From AAA164-E04 sp014239995 (GTDB taxonomy: Bacteria; Verrucomicrobiota; Verrucomicrobiia; Limisphaerales; AAA164-E04), in assembly GCA_029247315.1 (NCBI GenBank), contig JAQWLM010000002.1:124001-188000 (forward strand): a stretch of DNA of 64,000 nt, read 5' to 3'. The stretch's first letter is position 1, and every line of letters begins with the position of its first letter. The position numbers were made by a program, and so were the translations under genes. Under the pieces are notes generated by a model. That model was not told where the DNA came from and made no database searches. It worked only from the letters and a program-made list of their open reading frames with translations. Below are positions 8,944 to 17,578 of this stretch, piece after piece.

Positions 8944-9256
8944 AGAACAATCAGGAGGCCATTCAAGCCTGTTTGATCCTTGGGTCCGCTAGAATGGGGA
9001 GATTGAAGCGAAATATCACCTTTTCCAGACTCCTGGCAAGGGTGAAAGCATAAGAGGAAAAGCAACCAGAAGGGTATGGCTCCCGTCCCTTAACAAATCC
9101 AAGATGCAGACTTCACTTCCATTGCTCCAAATCGACAATCAAAAGGGATATGACATACCATCATGGTTTTGAAGGTGAAAATGTTGATCGAGTTCGAACC
9201 ATGGAAGTCATCTGATTTTCATAGTCATTTGCATGCGGAGGTCACAGGATATAGCC
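8944..9256. other. Divergent intergenic region, no gene seen
   Basis: This region separates the TIM-barrel gene (minus) from the amidohydrolase gene (plus). It must hold promoters for both directions, but I could not pick convincing -35/-10 pairs. I saw no RNA gene and no open frame with family features. Confidence 0.4.
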
Positions 9257-12200
9257 ATGTTCACCTTAAGAGGATGGATCCTAAACCTGTGCCTTGTCAT
9301 AGGACCACTGCCTTTAATGGCCAATGAAGCCGAGTTGATCACAAAACCAGATACGGAACGCAAGGCTGATACCTCGTGGGATGTCAACGAAACGCACGGT
9401 CCCAGTTTCGAGCAAATCATTGACACGCGCGAAGGCACTTGGATGAACCTCGATGTCAGCCCGGATGGTCAAATGATTGCCTTTGATTTGCTCGGAGATC
9501 TTTACCTGATGCCTATTGAAGGAATGAAACCGAAGGAACCGGAGAGCCTCATTCATCTCACATCGGGCATGGCATGGGATATGCAGCCTAGATTCAGCCC
9601 AGACGGCAAGACCCTTGTCTTCACCAGTGACCGAACCGGGGACAACCAACGGGGGGGTGATAACATCTGGACCATCGACATTGCATCAGGGGCCCTCAAC
9701 CAGATTAGCCAGGAGACCTTCCGACTTTACAACAATCCCGAATGGTCGCCCGATGGGGCGTATATCGTGGCACGCAAACACTTCACCAGCCGCCGTTCAC
9801 TGGGTGCAGGTGAGATATGGATGCTTCATCGTTCTGGTGTCAGTGGCGGTGCACATGAGGGTGTGCAATTGACTTCCAGAAACAATGAAGAAAAGGATGT
9901 CAACGAACCCACGTTCTCGCCCTGCGGAACATACCTCTATTATTCAGAGGATGTGACACCAGGTAAAACCTTTGAGTATGATAAGGATTCCAACGGTCAG
10001 ATTTATGTTATCCATCGCTTGGAACTGGAAACCGGAAAACGCGAAACCTTCATCGATGGACCTGGTGGTGCCTGTCGCCCCACCCCTTCCCCTGACGGCA
10101 GGAAGATTGCATTCGTAAGACGCACGGATGGAAAATCCGGCCTCTACCTTATGGATATCTCCTCCGGAGCTGTGGATTTGCTGTATGATGATCTTGAACG
10201 TGATATGCAGGAGACCTGGGCGATACATGGCGTCTATCCTGGCTATGCATGGACGCCTGACGGCACATCCCTTGTGTTTTGGGCCCGCGGAAAAATCCGG
10301 CGATTGGATGTCAATGATGGCAGTGTTGTGGAAATACCTTTCCATGTTCGCGACACGAGACAGGTCACAGAGCCCTTGCGATTTCCCGTCGAGGTCGCTC
10401 CGGAATCCTTTCCTGTTCGAATGCTTCGCTGGGTGGAAGTCTCACCCAGTGGAGACCAAGTAGCATATCAGGCACTCGGACATATTTATATCAAAAATCT
10501 CCCTGAGGGCACACCGAGGAGACTCACGCAGCAGGAGGAGCACTTTGAGTATTGTCCAAGTTTTTCATCCGATGGCCAGAATATCGTCTACACCACCTGG
10601 GATGATACAAACCTGGGTTCAGTGCGCGTTGCAGCCGTCAAGCACAAGCCAAACCCTCAAGTAAGAATCGTGACCCAAATACCAGGTCATTACATCGACC
10701 CAGTATTTTCCCCGGATGACAACACCATCGTGTTTCAACGCATTGGAGGGGGATGGCTCACAAGTCCACTTTGGTCACGCGACCAAGGCATTTGGGCGAT
10801 CCCAGCCATGGGTGGAAAAGCGGTTAAGGTCAGCAGCACAGGATCGGATCCTCAATTTGGCAATGATGTGGACCGCGTTTTCCTGCAGCGCAACCAATCA
10901 GGGCCAGACGCAGATCATCGTGAATTATTTTCAATGGGTCTTGACGGTACCGAAGAACGAACCCACTTCAATAGTTCTTGGGCAACAGACTATCGTATAT
11001 CCCCGAATGGTGAATGGCTTGCCTTTGTAGAACGCTTCAACGTTTACGTGACACCCTTCGTCCAGACCGGAAGCCCCATCCACCTCGGCCCGGAACAAAA
11101 GGGCATTCCCATGATGCGGGCCAGCAAGGATGCCGGGCAGTGGGTTCAGTTTTCTGGCAACAGTACATCCCTGCACTGGTCTCTTGGCGCAGATCTCTAC
11201 ACGCTACCGATATCCATGGAACCACTGACCGCTTCAAGCAGTGAAACGCCTCCCGTCGCGGAGCTTACTCCCATTGGTTTCGAGGCAAAGCACGACAAAC
11301 CCTCTGGAACACTGGCTCTTGTAAACGGTCGCATATTACCCATGACGGGGCTTTTCCTGCAGGAAAACATGACCATCGTGATCGAACAGAACCGCATCCT
11401 TGCAGTCGGACCCGATGGGAGTGTCCCGGTTCCCAAAAAAGCTCATATTATTGACCTGGAAGGACAATTAGTCATGCCCGGCCTGATCGACGTGCACGCC
11501 CATGGACAGCAGGGCAACGCAGGCATCATCCCACAACAGAATTGGGTTGACTTTGCACGACTGGGCTTCGGGATCACCACCATCCATGATCCATCCAGCA
11601 CCACAGAAACCATCTTTGCAGCAAGCGAAATGACCAAGGCAGGGCGGATTACCGCTCCGCGCACTTTCTCCACCGGCCGGATTCTCTACGGAGCACAAGG
11701 AAGCTACAAAGCGGAGATTGATTCACTGGAAGATGCATCCTTTCACGTACGTCGCATGAAGGCCGCAGGTGCATTTAGCATCAAGAGCTACAACCAACCA
11801 AGACGAGACCAACGTCAGCAGATTATCCAGGCAGCACGGCAGCTAGGAATGATGGTGGTCCCCGAAGGGGGTGCAACCTTCATGCATAATATGACCATGA
11901 TCATCGATGGTCACACCGGGATTGAGCACACCTTACCAGTTGAAATGATCTACGGAGACGTCCTGGATCTTTGGCGCAACGTACCGGTAGGTTACACTCC
12001 CACCCTGAATGTCGCCTATGGTGGATTGGGTGGGGAAAACTACTGGTATGATATACACGAGGTATGGCGTAACGAACGGGTGATGGCATATAATCCACCC
12101 CACAAGGTCATTCCTCGTGCTCGGCGTCGCACGAAGGCCCCGGTTGAGGATTACAATCACATCCGCCAGGCACGTATCACTAAACGTCTGATTGATCAGG

Positions 12201-12619
12201 GTGGATGGGTCCAAAGCGGTGGTCATGGGCAACTCAATGGCATCTGCACGCACTGGGAGCTCTGGAGCTTTGTCCAAGGGGGGATGACCCCTTTGGAAGC
12301 CTTGCGTTCGGGTACGCTCCACGGGGCACGCTACCTTGGCCTGGATAAGGATTTGGGCACCATTGAAAAAGGCAAACTTGCTGATCTTGTAATTTTTGAG
12401 AAAAACGCCGATCCGACACGGGACATCCGACATTCCCAGCATATAGAGTGGGTCATTGCCAACGGGCGAATGTATGAGGCAGACAGGATGAACCAGAAAG
12501 GCAACCACCCTTCAAACCGACGACCCTTTTACTGGGAACAATCGCCACGCGCGGTGGGGTTAATAATGAGGGATCCTGCCGGTTGCCAGGGATGTCAAAG
12601 AGGCATAACGCACCCTTAG
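9257..12619 (+). CDS. Secreted TolB-like propeller fused to a metal-dependent amidohydrolase
   Basis: 1120 residues from ATG 9257, which has AGGA seven bases upstream and begins a clear signal peptide (MFTLRGWILNLCLVIGPLPL, cut after MA). An in-frame ATG at 9233 lacks this logic. Residues about 50-660 hold repeated PD40/TolB-type blades (FSPDGKTLVFTSDR, WSPDGAYIVAR, SPDGRKIAFVRR, WTPDGTSLVFWARG). The C-terminal third is an amidohydrolase with the HxH metal motif LIDVHAHG near residue 745, a candidate carbamylated Lys in SIKSYN, and later histidines in GHTGIEH and SGGHGQLNG. The family includes imidazolonepropionase-like hydrolases and peptidase-like enzymes; the substrate is unknown. Location is periplasm or outside. 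It converges on the aquaporin gene with an 8-base gap. Confidence 0.88.
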   Translation: MFTLRGWILNLCLVIGPLPLMANEAELITKPDTERKADTSWDVNETHGPSFEQIIDTREGTWMNLDVSPDGQMIAFDLLGDLYLMPIEGMKPKEPESLIHLTSGMAWDMQPRFSPDGKTLVFTSDRTGDNQRGGDNIWTIDIASGALNQISQETFRLYNNPEWSPDGAYIVARKHFTSRRSLGAGEIWMLHRSGVSGGAHEGVQLTSRNNEEKDVNEPTFSPCGTYLYYSEDVTPGKTFEYDKDSNGQIYVIHRLELETGKRETFIDGPGGACRPTPSPDGRKIAFVRRTDGKSGLYLMDISSGAVDLLYDDLERDMQETWAIHGVYPGYAWTPDGTSLVFWARGKIRRLDVNDGSVVEIPFHVRDTRQVTEPLRFPVEVAPESFPVRMLRWVEVSPSGDQVAYQALGHIYIKNLPEGTPRRLTQQEEHFEYCPSFSSDGQNIVYTTWDDTNLGSVRVAAVKHKPNPQVRIVTQIPGHYIDPVFSPDDNTIVFQRIGGGWLTSPLWSRDQGIWAIPAMGGKAVKVSSTGSDPQFGNDVDRVFLQRNQSGPDADHRELFSMGLDGTEERTHFNSSWATDYRISPNGEWLAFVERFNVYVTPFVQTGSPIHLGPEQKGIPMMRASKDAGQWVQFSGNSTSLHWSLGADLYTLPISMEPLTASSSETPPVAELTPIGFEAKHDKPSGTLALVNGRILPMTGLFLQENMTIVIEQNRILAVGPDGSVPVPKKAHIIDLEGQLVMPGLIDVHAHGQQGNAGIIPQQNWVDFARLGFGITTIHDPSSTTETIFAASEMTKAGRITAPRTFSTGRILYGAQGSYKAEIDSLEDASFHVRRMKAAGAFSIKSYNQPRRDQRQQIIQAARQLGMMVVPEGGATFMHNMTMIIDGHTGIEHTLPVEMIYGDVLDLWRNVPVGYTPTLNVAYGGLGGENYWYDIHEVWRNERVMAYNPPHKVIPRARRRTKAPVEDYNHIRQARITKRLIDQGGWVQSGGHGQLNGICTHWELWSFVQGGMTPLEALRSGTLHGARYLGLDKDLGTIEKGKLADLVIFEKNADPTRDIRHSQHIEWVIANGRMYEADRMNQKGNHPSNRRPFYWEQSPRAVGLIMRDPAGCQGCQRGITHP

Positions 12620-12627
12620 GGACAATC

Positions 12628-13431
12628 TCAATGCTCCTGTCCGTTTTGGAATAGAGACTTTCCCAGCCAACCACCGAGCAGCCCACCGCACAGGGGCGCT
12701 ATGAGGTAGACAAGCCACCAACCGTTACCATTGACTTTAAAAGGAAGAGCTCCCCAACCGGCAATGGATGAAAAAACCCTGGGACCAAGATCACGCGCAG
12801 GATTGAAACAGGCCATGGTCAGTGGCCCAAATATGCATATCAGAACTGCCAGGGTTGCACCAATGGCATATGGAATACCACCTTTGAATTGTGCCTTCAT
12901 ACGAGGAGAATCAAAACCGAAAATAGCAAAGGTCAGTAGCCCTATTCCCACGAGTTCTGCGATAAAGGCACTTTGGATGGAAAGTTGCGTTCCAGCCTCT
13001 CGCCCCAATGGCTTACCTCCTGGGTTAGGAAAGAACTCGCCAAAAACCATTGCAGTTGCCTCGCTCCCGGGGGCACCACGCACGATGTGGAGAGACTGCT
13101 CATAAGCTGAGAGGGGTTCACGGAATATGATAAATACCAAGCTCGCTGCCATAAAGGCACCGGCAAACTGACAGAGGATATAGGCCATGGCCAGCGGGCC
13201 TTTCATGCCTCTGAAAAGAAACATGGCAAAGGTAACAGCAGGATTGAAATGAGCTTGGCTGAAACCCTCGGTCAGTTGAATCGCAATAACCAATCCAAGT
13301 CCCCAAACGAAAGCAATCTGAAAAACACCTTCGAAGGCATTCAAAGTCACTGCGCCCGCAACCGCACTACAACCAAAAAAAACCAATAGAAAAGTCCCTA
13401 GAATTTCCCCCAGGATATATTTTGGAAACAT
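12628..13431 (-). CDS. Aquaglyceroporin (MIP family), AqpS-like by context
   Basis: 267 residues from ATG 13431, with six membrane helices and both pore motifs, HFNPAVT and CFNPARD. The Asp after the second NPA (NPARD) is typical of glycerol-type channels, which also pass arsenite as As(OH)3. The arsC stop codon is one base upstream (TAA-C-ATG), suggesting coupled translation. An alternative ATG at 13473 would overlap arsC by about 40 bases and add a polar leader. In Sinorhizobium meliloti an aquaglyceroporin (AqpS) next to ArsC replaces an arsenite pump, letting arsenite flow out down its gradient. The same role here is inference from neighbourhood. Confidence 0.88.
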   Translation of the reverse strand: MFPKYILGEILGTFLLVFFGCSAVAGAVTLNAFEGVFQIAFVWGLGLVIAIQLTEGFSQAHFNPAVTFAMFLFRGMKGPLAMAYILCQFAGAFMAASLVFIIFREPLSAYEQSLHIVRGAPGSEATAMVFGEFFPNPGGKPLGREAGTQLSIQSAFIAELVGIGLLTFAIFGFDSPRMKAQFKGGIPYAIGATLAVLICIFGPLTMACFNPARDLGPRVFSSIAGWGALPFKVNGNGWWLVYLIAPLCGGLLGGWLGKSLFQNGQEH

Positions 13432-13432
13432 G

Positions 13433-13894
13433 TTATGAGGGTGTTTCTTTGGATTGAAATAATTTGGATCCATCCACCAATCCAGCAGCATACATGTCAA
13501 AAACCAGGCGTATCTGATCCCTGACTAGGCGAAAAAACTGAAGAATCTCCTCTTCGGTTCCCGCCATCTTGGCTGGATCAGGAAAGGGCCAGTGGTACCG
13601 GGTAACTTGACCAGAAAAATGGGGACAAGCTTCAGCAGCATGGTCACATACAGTAATCACCACGGCCATTTGCTTCTCCTTGAACAGGTCCATGTGTTTG
13701 GACACGTGGTCGTGGATGTCCATACCGATTTCCTGAAGGACTTGAATGGCCATGGGATGTACCTCACCAGTGGGATTTGATCCAGCGCTGTGTACATCGA
13801 CCGTTTCTTCCACAGCATGGCGCAAGATAGCCTCTGCCATATGGCTGCGGCAGGAGTTACCTGTGCACAGAATCAGAATGTTGGGTTTTTTCAT
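13433..13894 (-). CDS. arsC: Arsenate reductase, low-molecular-weight phosphatase type
   Basis: 153 residues. The P-loop ILCTGNSCRS holds Cys10, Cys15 and Arg16 (C-X5-R). Cys83 (TVCDHA) and Cys90 (ACPHF) match the second and third redox cysteines of thioredoxin-linked ArsC, and FPDPAKMAG carries the catalytic Asp. It reduces arsenate to arsenite using the three-cysteine relay. The frame begins at ATG 13894, without a clear ribosome site. It leads a two-gene unit with the aquaglyceroporin. No ArsR repressor gene is visible in the window; the 450-base upstream region contains several dyads that could be control sites. Confidence 0.93.
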   Translation of the reverse strand: MKKPNILILCTGNSCRSHMAEAILRHAVEETVDVHSAGSNPTGEVHPMAIQVLQEIGMDIHDHVSKHMDLFKEKQMAVVITVCDHAAEACPHFSGQVTRYHWPFPDPAKMAGTEEEILQFFRLVRDQIRLVFDMYAAGLVDGSKLFQSKETPS

Positions 13895-14345
13895 GGTAAC
13901 GACAAACTTTAAATAGGAACTGCAGCGTTATGGAATATCATGGATACACACTTGTATCTATCGCCTAACTTTTTCGTAAAAGCGACTTGTAGCTTCCACA
14001 TATTCCAGAACCAATCCGTTTATTTTTTTAATCACGCGGGTCAGCTACGGATCTTACAAATCCTTGAACACTTTACTGTAAAATGTTCCAGAGTATTCAC
14101 GAAATGAACAAAGGTGGAATAAAGTCACGAGGGCATCGATTCGTTTTTTACTACTTAAAAATTTACGATGGGGGAATCTGTAATCCAACTTGCCAGGTAC
14201 GAACTGCCCCCCCCGGCAACCGTATCTCTGCAACATATTGATAATATGTGAAGTTATGGCAGGTAAGGAGAAGCAGTTACCACGATAATATTTACCCCCG
14301 GAGGATCACTGCTTCTTGAAACCTTCGAAAAAAGTAATTCCCTCT
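13895..14345. other. Intergenic region between recA and arsC with several dyads
   Basis: No convincing gene. A minus-strand open frame of 60 codons (14054-14236) has no recognisable features and I do not call it. The region contains three inverted repeats: 14066-14088 (GAACA...TGTTC ends, 11-bp arms with one mismatch around a single central base), 14233-14249 (ACATATT-GAT-AATATGT, perfect) and 14270-14277 with 14308-14315 (GAAGCAGT/ACTGCTTC). They may be operators for arsC or 3' structures for recA. Confidence 0.4.
14233..14249. promoter_or_regulatory. AT-rich perfect dyad, possible operator
   Basis: ACATATT and AATATGT flank the three bases GAT. AT-rich interrupted dyads of this kind are typical of ArsR/SmtB repressor sites, and the arsC unit lies downstream on the minus strand. 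However, the dyad is about 340 bases from the arsC start and no arsR gene is visible, so the link is weak. Confidence 0.25.
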
Positions 14346-15449
14346 TCAGGATCCTTTTCCATCCTTGGCTTGGATCGTTTCCTTCTCAGGCTCTTCATCT
14401 TCACTGGGCTGACGTTTGGCCATAATGTCTCGAACAATTTGCTCGGTCAATTCAGGTTTTTCGCACAATGATACACGCGCTGCTTCTTTGCCTTGCCCGA
14501 TCAGTTCGCCATTATATTGGAACCAAGCGCCACGCTTTTGAACAACCTCATGTGAAAGTGCAACGTCAAGGATACTACTCTCTCGATTAATACCTTGATT
14601 GTACATAATGTCGAATTCGGCCTCGCCAAAAGGCGGGGCCACCTTATTCTTGACGATCTTCACCTTCACATGGTTACCCATCGCATTACCTGAGCCATCC
14701 TTCAGTGTTTCCCTGCGGCGAATGTCAATGCGCACACTGGCATAAAATTTTAGTGCCTTTCCACCCGGTGTCGTTTCTGGGCTTCCAAACATAACGCCAA
14801 CCTTCTCCCTGAGCTGATTGGTGAAGAGGCAGGTGGTTTTTGCCTTACTTAAAACAGATGTCAGTTTCCGCAATGCCTGACTCATCAGACGAGCCTGCAT
14901 GCCCATGGTCGCCATCCCCATGTCGCCTTCCAATTCGGCCTTGGGTACCAGCGCCGCAACCGAGTCCACCACGATCACATCCAAGGCATTGGACCGGGCC
15001 AGCGTTTCACATATGGTGAGGGCTTCCTCTCCGCTATCAGGTTGTGAAACCAGCAAATCATCCAGATTGACCCCCAATCGTTTCGCATATCCGGGATCCA
15101 TGGCATGTTCAGCATCAATAAATGCGGCCGTGCCTCCACCCTTTTGAGCATTGGCAATGACATGGAGCATGACAGTGGTTTTTCCTGATGATTCAGGTCC
15201 GTATATCTCAATGATACGACCACGTGGCAATCCCCCCACACCGAGCGCAAGATCCATGGAAAGTGCACCCGTGGAAATAACGTCGATAGGCTTCCTGGAA
15301 GGAGCGTTTCCAAGGCGCATGATACTGCCTTCGCCAAAAGTTTTGGTGATTGCTTGGATTGCCGTGTCCAGATTTCGCTGCTTTTCACTGCCTGGAGCAG
15401 CTCCGGGGGCATGGGTGGATTTTGATTTGGAGGATGCTTTTGTTGCCAT
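14346..15449 (-). CDS. recA: RecA recombinase
   Basis: 367 residues. The Walker A motif is GPESSGKTT; the Walker B region is LDVIVVDSVAALVPKAELEGD and loop L2 includes TTPGGKALKFYASVRIDIRR. The protein binds single-stranded DNA, drives strand exchange and activates LexA self-cleavage. Length is normal, with a Ser/Lys-rich N-terminal extension of about 20 residues and an acidic C-terminal tail (SEDEEPEKE). The start is ATG 15449. A tandem GAAC repeat lies 5-18 bases upstream of the start on the coding strand. It is probably transcribed alone: the next gene upstream on the same strand ends about 180 bases away. Confidence 0.98.
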   Translation of the reverse strand: MATKASSKSKSTHAPGAAPGSEKQRNLDTAIQAITKTFGEGSIMRLGNAPSRKPIDVISTGALSMDLALGVGGLPRGRIIEIYGPESSGKTTVMLHVIANAQKGGGTAAFIDAEHAMDPGYAKRLGVNLDDLLVSQPDSGEEALTICETLARSNALDVIVVDSVAALVPKAELEGDMGMATMGMQARLMSQALRKLTSVLSKAKTTCLFTNQLREKVGVMFGSPETTPGGKALKFYASVRIDIRRRETLKDGSGNAMGNHVKVKIVKNKVAPPFGEAEFDIMYNQGINRESSILDVALSHEVVQKRGAWFQYNGELIGQGKEAARVSLCEKPELTEQIVRDIMAKRQPSEDEEPEKETIQAKDGKGS

Positions 15450-15454
15450 GATAC

Positions 15455-15467
15455 GTTCTCAATGTTC
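15455..15467 (-). promoter_or_regulatory. Tandem GAAC repeat just upstream of recA, possible SOS operator
   Basis: On the coding strand the recA leader reads GAACATTGAGAAC, two GAAC boxes five bases apart, ending a few bases before the start codon. LexA sites in several phyla use GAAC/GTTC boxes, in direct or inverted layouts. The spacing does not match the alphaproteobacterial N7 direct repeat or the inverted TGTTC-N4-GAACA form I recall for Verrucomicrobia. Suggestive only. Confidence 0.25.
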
Positions 15468-15627
15468 TTCAAAGATATTGAGCCAGGAAGGGAGCTCAAG
15501 TCAATGCCACTTCAGTTATGTTTGCCCTTAGTTCGGTGTCTCTACTCTCCGCTGCGCCCACCAGGCCAGCTCGGTGAAAAGTGATCTCTATACTAAGAAT
15601 GCGCTGGATATGATGCATACGGCACCA

Positions 15628-16377
15628 TTAGCAATATGGGGTTTTGTCTTTTCCTTTTCGCCCGCGCTCATTTGCTTGGCTTTTGTCTGGGGCCACAAGG
15701 AAATTTTTTTGGCAATCCAATCCGTAATGACGCGTTCTTACACGCCATACAAAAAACCCTAGCAAACACGCCGCCACCCAAACATGGGCAGAAACTTCGG
15801 GAACTGGGGTGATGGCTCCACGCAAATCCACGTTGTCAATACGCCATGTGCCTAAAGGCCCCTCTGCATGATAACCATAAATACGAAACTCAATGGCATC
15901 ACTCAATCCACTAAAAAGGGCTGGAAGCAGTTCGACCGCCTGATCGCTTCGTGTCATGGTGTTGTCTGGCACGGAAAAGACGGCGAGATCGTTTATGAAG
16001 GAGTCCAGACTTGAACGGAGGGACCAATCTCGAATACCGGTCCCTGAACGACGTTCATCCAAGCTCAGCTCTTCAAGTGTCATTTCATAACCTGGAGATG
16101 GAGCAAGAGAGAAGCTAAAATAATCGTTTTGCTCAAGCCCGACCGTACTCCATGCTTTGGCGCTGAAACTACCGGCAGCTTTGGACGGCTGAATGCCGAC
16201 ACCTCGCTGCATTTCCCCAGCAAGGCCGTGCTCTGCCGGCATGTCAACCGCAAAGGCGGACTCGTTACCAGCAGATCCGGTAAAACTGTAGGTGATGATT
16301 TGTCCAAGCAGGATGCTTTCGGTGAGAAGTAAAATAGTAAACCAACAGATGCATTTGAGCATTTCAGTGCCTTTCAT
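15628..16377 (-). CDS. PEP-CTERM-like secreted protein with basic C-terminal extension
   Basis: 249 residues. An N-terminal export signal (CICWFTILLLTESILLG) precedes a domain of about 170 residues that reads like the beta-rich domains of PEP-CTERM proteins. Near the C-terminus TPVPEVSAHVWVAACLLGFF is followed by an Arg-rich anchor (WRVRTR). This is the V-P-E / hydrophobic / basic tripartite signal of exosortase substrates, although the Pro after Glu is replaced by Val and about 35 polar residues follow where the chain usually ends. Exosortase is not encoded in the window. ATG 16362 (AAAGG six bases upstream) is an alternative start. Function unknown; exosortase substrates are usually linked to exopolysaccharide. 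Confidence 0.65.
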   Translation of the reverse strand: MKGTEMLKCICWFTILLLTESILLGQIITYSFTGSAGNESAFAVDMPAEHGLAGEMQRGVGIQPSKAAGSFSAKAWSTVGLEQNDYFSFSLAPSPGYEMTLEELSLDERRSGTGIRDWSLRSSLDSFINDLAVFSVPDNTMTRSDQAVELLPALFSGLSDAIEFRIYGYHAEGPLGTWRIDNVDLRGAITPVPEVSAHVWVAACLLGFFVWRVRTRHYGLDCQKNFLVAPDKSQANERGRKGKDKTPYC

Positions 16378-16633
16378 TTGTAATCAAGCGCGCGTGCGCT
16401 CAAGTGTTCAATCCCGATCGAATTTTTCATTCGGGTAATGTCACTCACAATGTCAGGCGTTGACTCCAGCTGTCGTGTAGAAAGAAAGAGTCCATTAAAT
16501 TAATATGGAAAAACCATCCCCAATCAATGCATTATTTTCTTTTGGAGGCATTATCAGCTATGAGAATACGCCATTTGATTACTTTTCAAGGCGTGACAGG
16601 GCATGCAATTAAAAATTGAGAGTAAAAAAACAC

Positions 16634-17128
16634 ATGCATTTCTTTTCCCGTTTAAAGACACCGTTGGCAAATCTAACTTTGCTGGTGGGCTGGTTCATCG
16701 TATCAGGATGTCAGACAACCCTGAATGTTCCATCCGAAATGAATACCGCCGTCTGTCATTTCACCGGGTGGTCCAAACCTGCCGTCGATAGACTGTGGCA
16801 GCAGTTCCTTGAGTCAAAAGAGTTCATTTTCTCCAAGTCACCTGACGGGAATATCCGACTGGACCGAAAGGGATCGCACTGGGATCATTTAAAATATGGT
16901 TCCTTTCTTGAGCCCGAGGCGTGGCTGAGGATTGAACCCTCGAGCGAAGATGTTTCAGATGAAACCCTTACAACCTTGACATTAAAAGTCAGTATCATCA
17001 CTGACCGCCTGAGCGGAATGGAGGAGACCCGTCAAGCAACCCAACGCCACATGGAGGAAGTACAAGAGCTGTTGAGGCAATTTGAAAGTTTACTCCTGAG
17101 CCCAGTCGGTGAATCATCTGATTTCTGA
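16634..17128 (+). CDS. Putative lipoprotein, unknown function
   Basis: I do not recognise this family. The 164-residue protein has a lipoprotein signal: basic N-terminus, hydrophobic core (LANLTLLVGWFIV) and lipobox VSGC, so it should be lipid-anchored in the envelope. The mature part is mixed alpha/beta with a Trp-rich start (HFTGWSKPAVDRLWQQFL) and an amphipathic helix at the end (ETRQATQRHMEEVQELLRQF). A TTG at 16616 would add six residues. It stands alone on the plus strand beside the exopolysaccharide block, convergent with the FHA gene. Confidence 0.6.
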   Translation: MHFFSRLKTPLANLTLLVGWFIVSGCQTTLNVPSEMNTAVCHFTGWSKPAVDRLWQQFLESKEFIFSKSPDGNIRLDRKGSHWDHLKYGSFLEPEAWLRIEPSSEDVSDETLTTLTLKVSIITDRLSGMEETRQATQRHMEEVQELLRQFESLLLSPVGESSDF

Positions 17129-17173
17129 GAAGCTGTGTGCTTCATCACAGGCAGTCCTTGGATAAAATTTCTC

Positions 17174-17575
17174 CTAATCCGCAAGGTAGGTATAGATGAA
17201 GAAGATTTGGCTCCCTATGAAAAAAACCACCAAGAGATAAAGCAACCATTCGCGTGTAGCCGGATTTCGTTGCTCAACTGAAGAGAGTTCAAATCTTAAT
17301 GCGGTTGGCCCAATCTTAAGGACGTCGCCAGGTTTTAACGGAGTGCTTCCCTCAAGTAACTGATCGTTCAGCCACGAGGAGCATTCCGGATGGCTATCGA
17401 TTACCACTCTCCCGTTCGGATCAAGTTGAAAAGTGGCGTGAGAGTTCCAGATACCTGGTTGTTCAAGCTGCAGATCTGCTGTTTTTTCGCGACCAATGAC
17501 AAAAGGCAAGGCACGGATCACAGCGGCGACCTGACCGCTTTCTGTTCTTGAGGCGACCCGGGTCAACTGAAACAT
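17174..17575 (-). CDS. FHA-domain protein with C-terminal membrane anchor
   Basis: 133 residues. Residues about 20-98 form a forkhead-associated fold: FVIGREKTADLQL (Gly-Arg pair), WNSHATF, SSWLNDQLL (conserved Asn) and LKPGDVLKIG. The usual Ser-x-x-His motif that contacts phosphothreonine is altered: the position three before His is Trp. A C-terminal helix (WLLYLLVVFFIGSQIFFIYTYL) anchors it in the membrane with the FHA part in the cytoplasm. It starts three bases after the export lipoprotein stop, so it is the last gene of the exopolysaccharide operon. It may bind a phosphorylated partner in that machinery; this is inference. Confidence 0.82.
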   Translation of the reverse strand: MFQLTRVASRTESGQVAAVIRALPFVIGREKTADLQLEQPGIWNSHATFQLDPNGRVVIDSHPECSSWLNDQLLEGSTPLKPGDVLKIGPTALRFELSSVEQRNPATREWLLYLLVVFFIGSQIFFIYTYLAD

Positions 17576-17578
17576 GAA

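Noticed and set aside
9184..9215. GTTCGAACC sequence resembling the T-arm of a tRNA
   Set aside because: No acceptor or anticodon stem can be formed around it on either strand.
14054..14236. Minus-strand open frame of 60 codons between arsC and recA
   Set aside because: No ribosome site, no family features and it covers two dyads; more likely non-coding.
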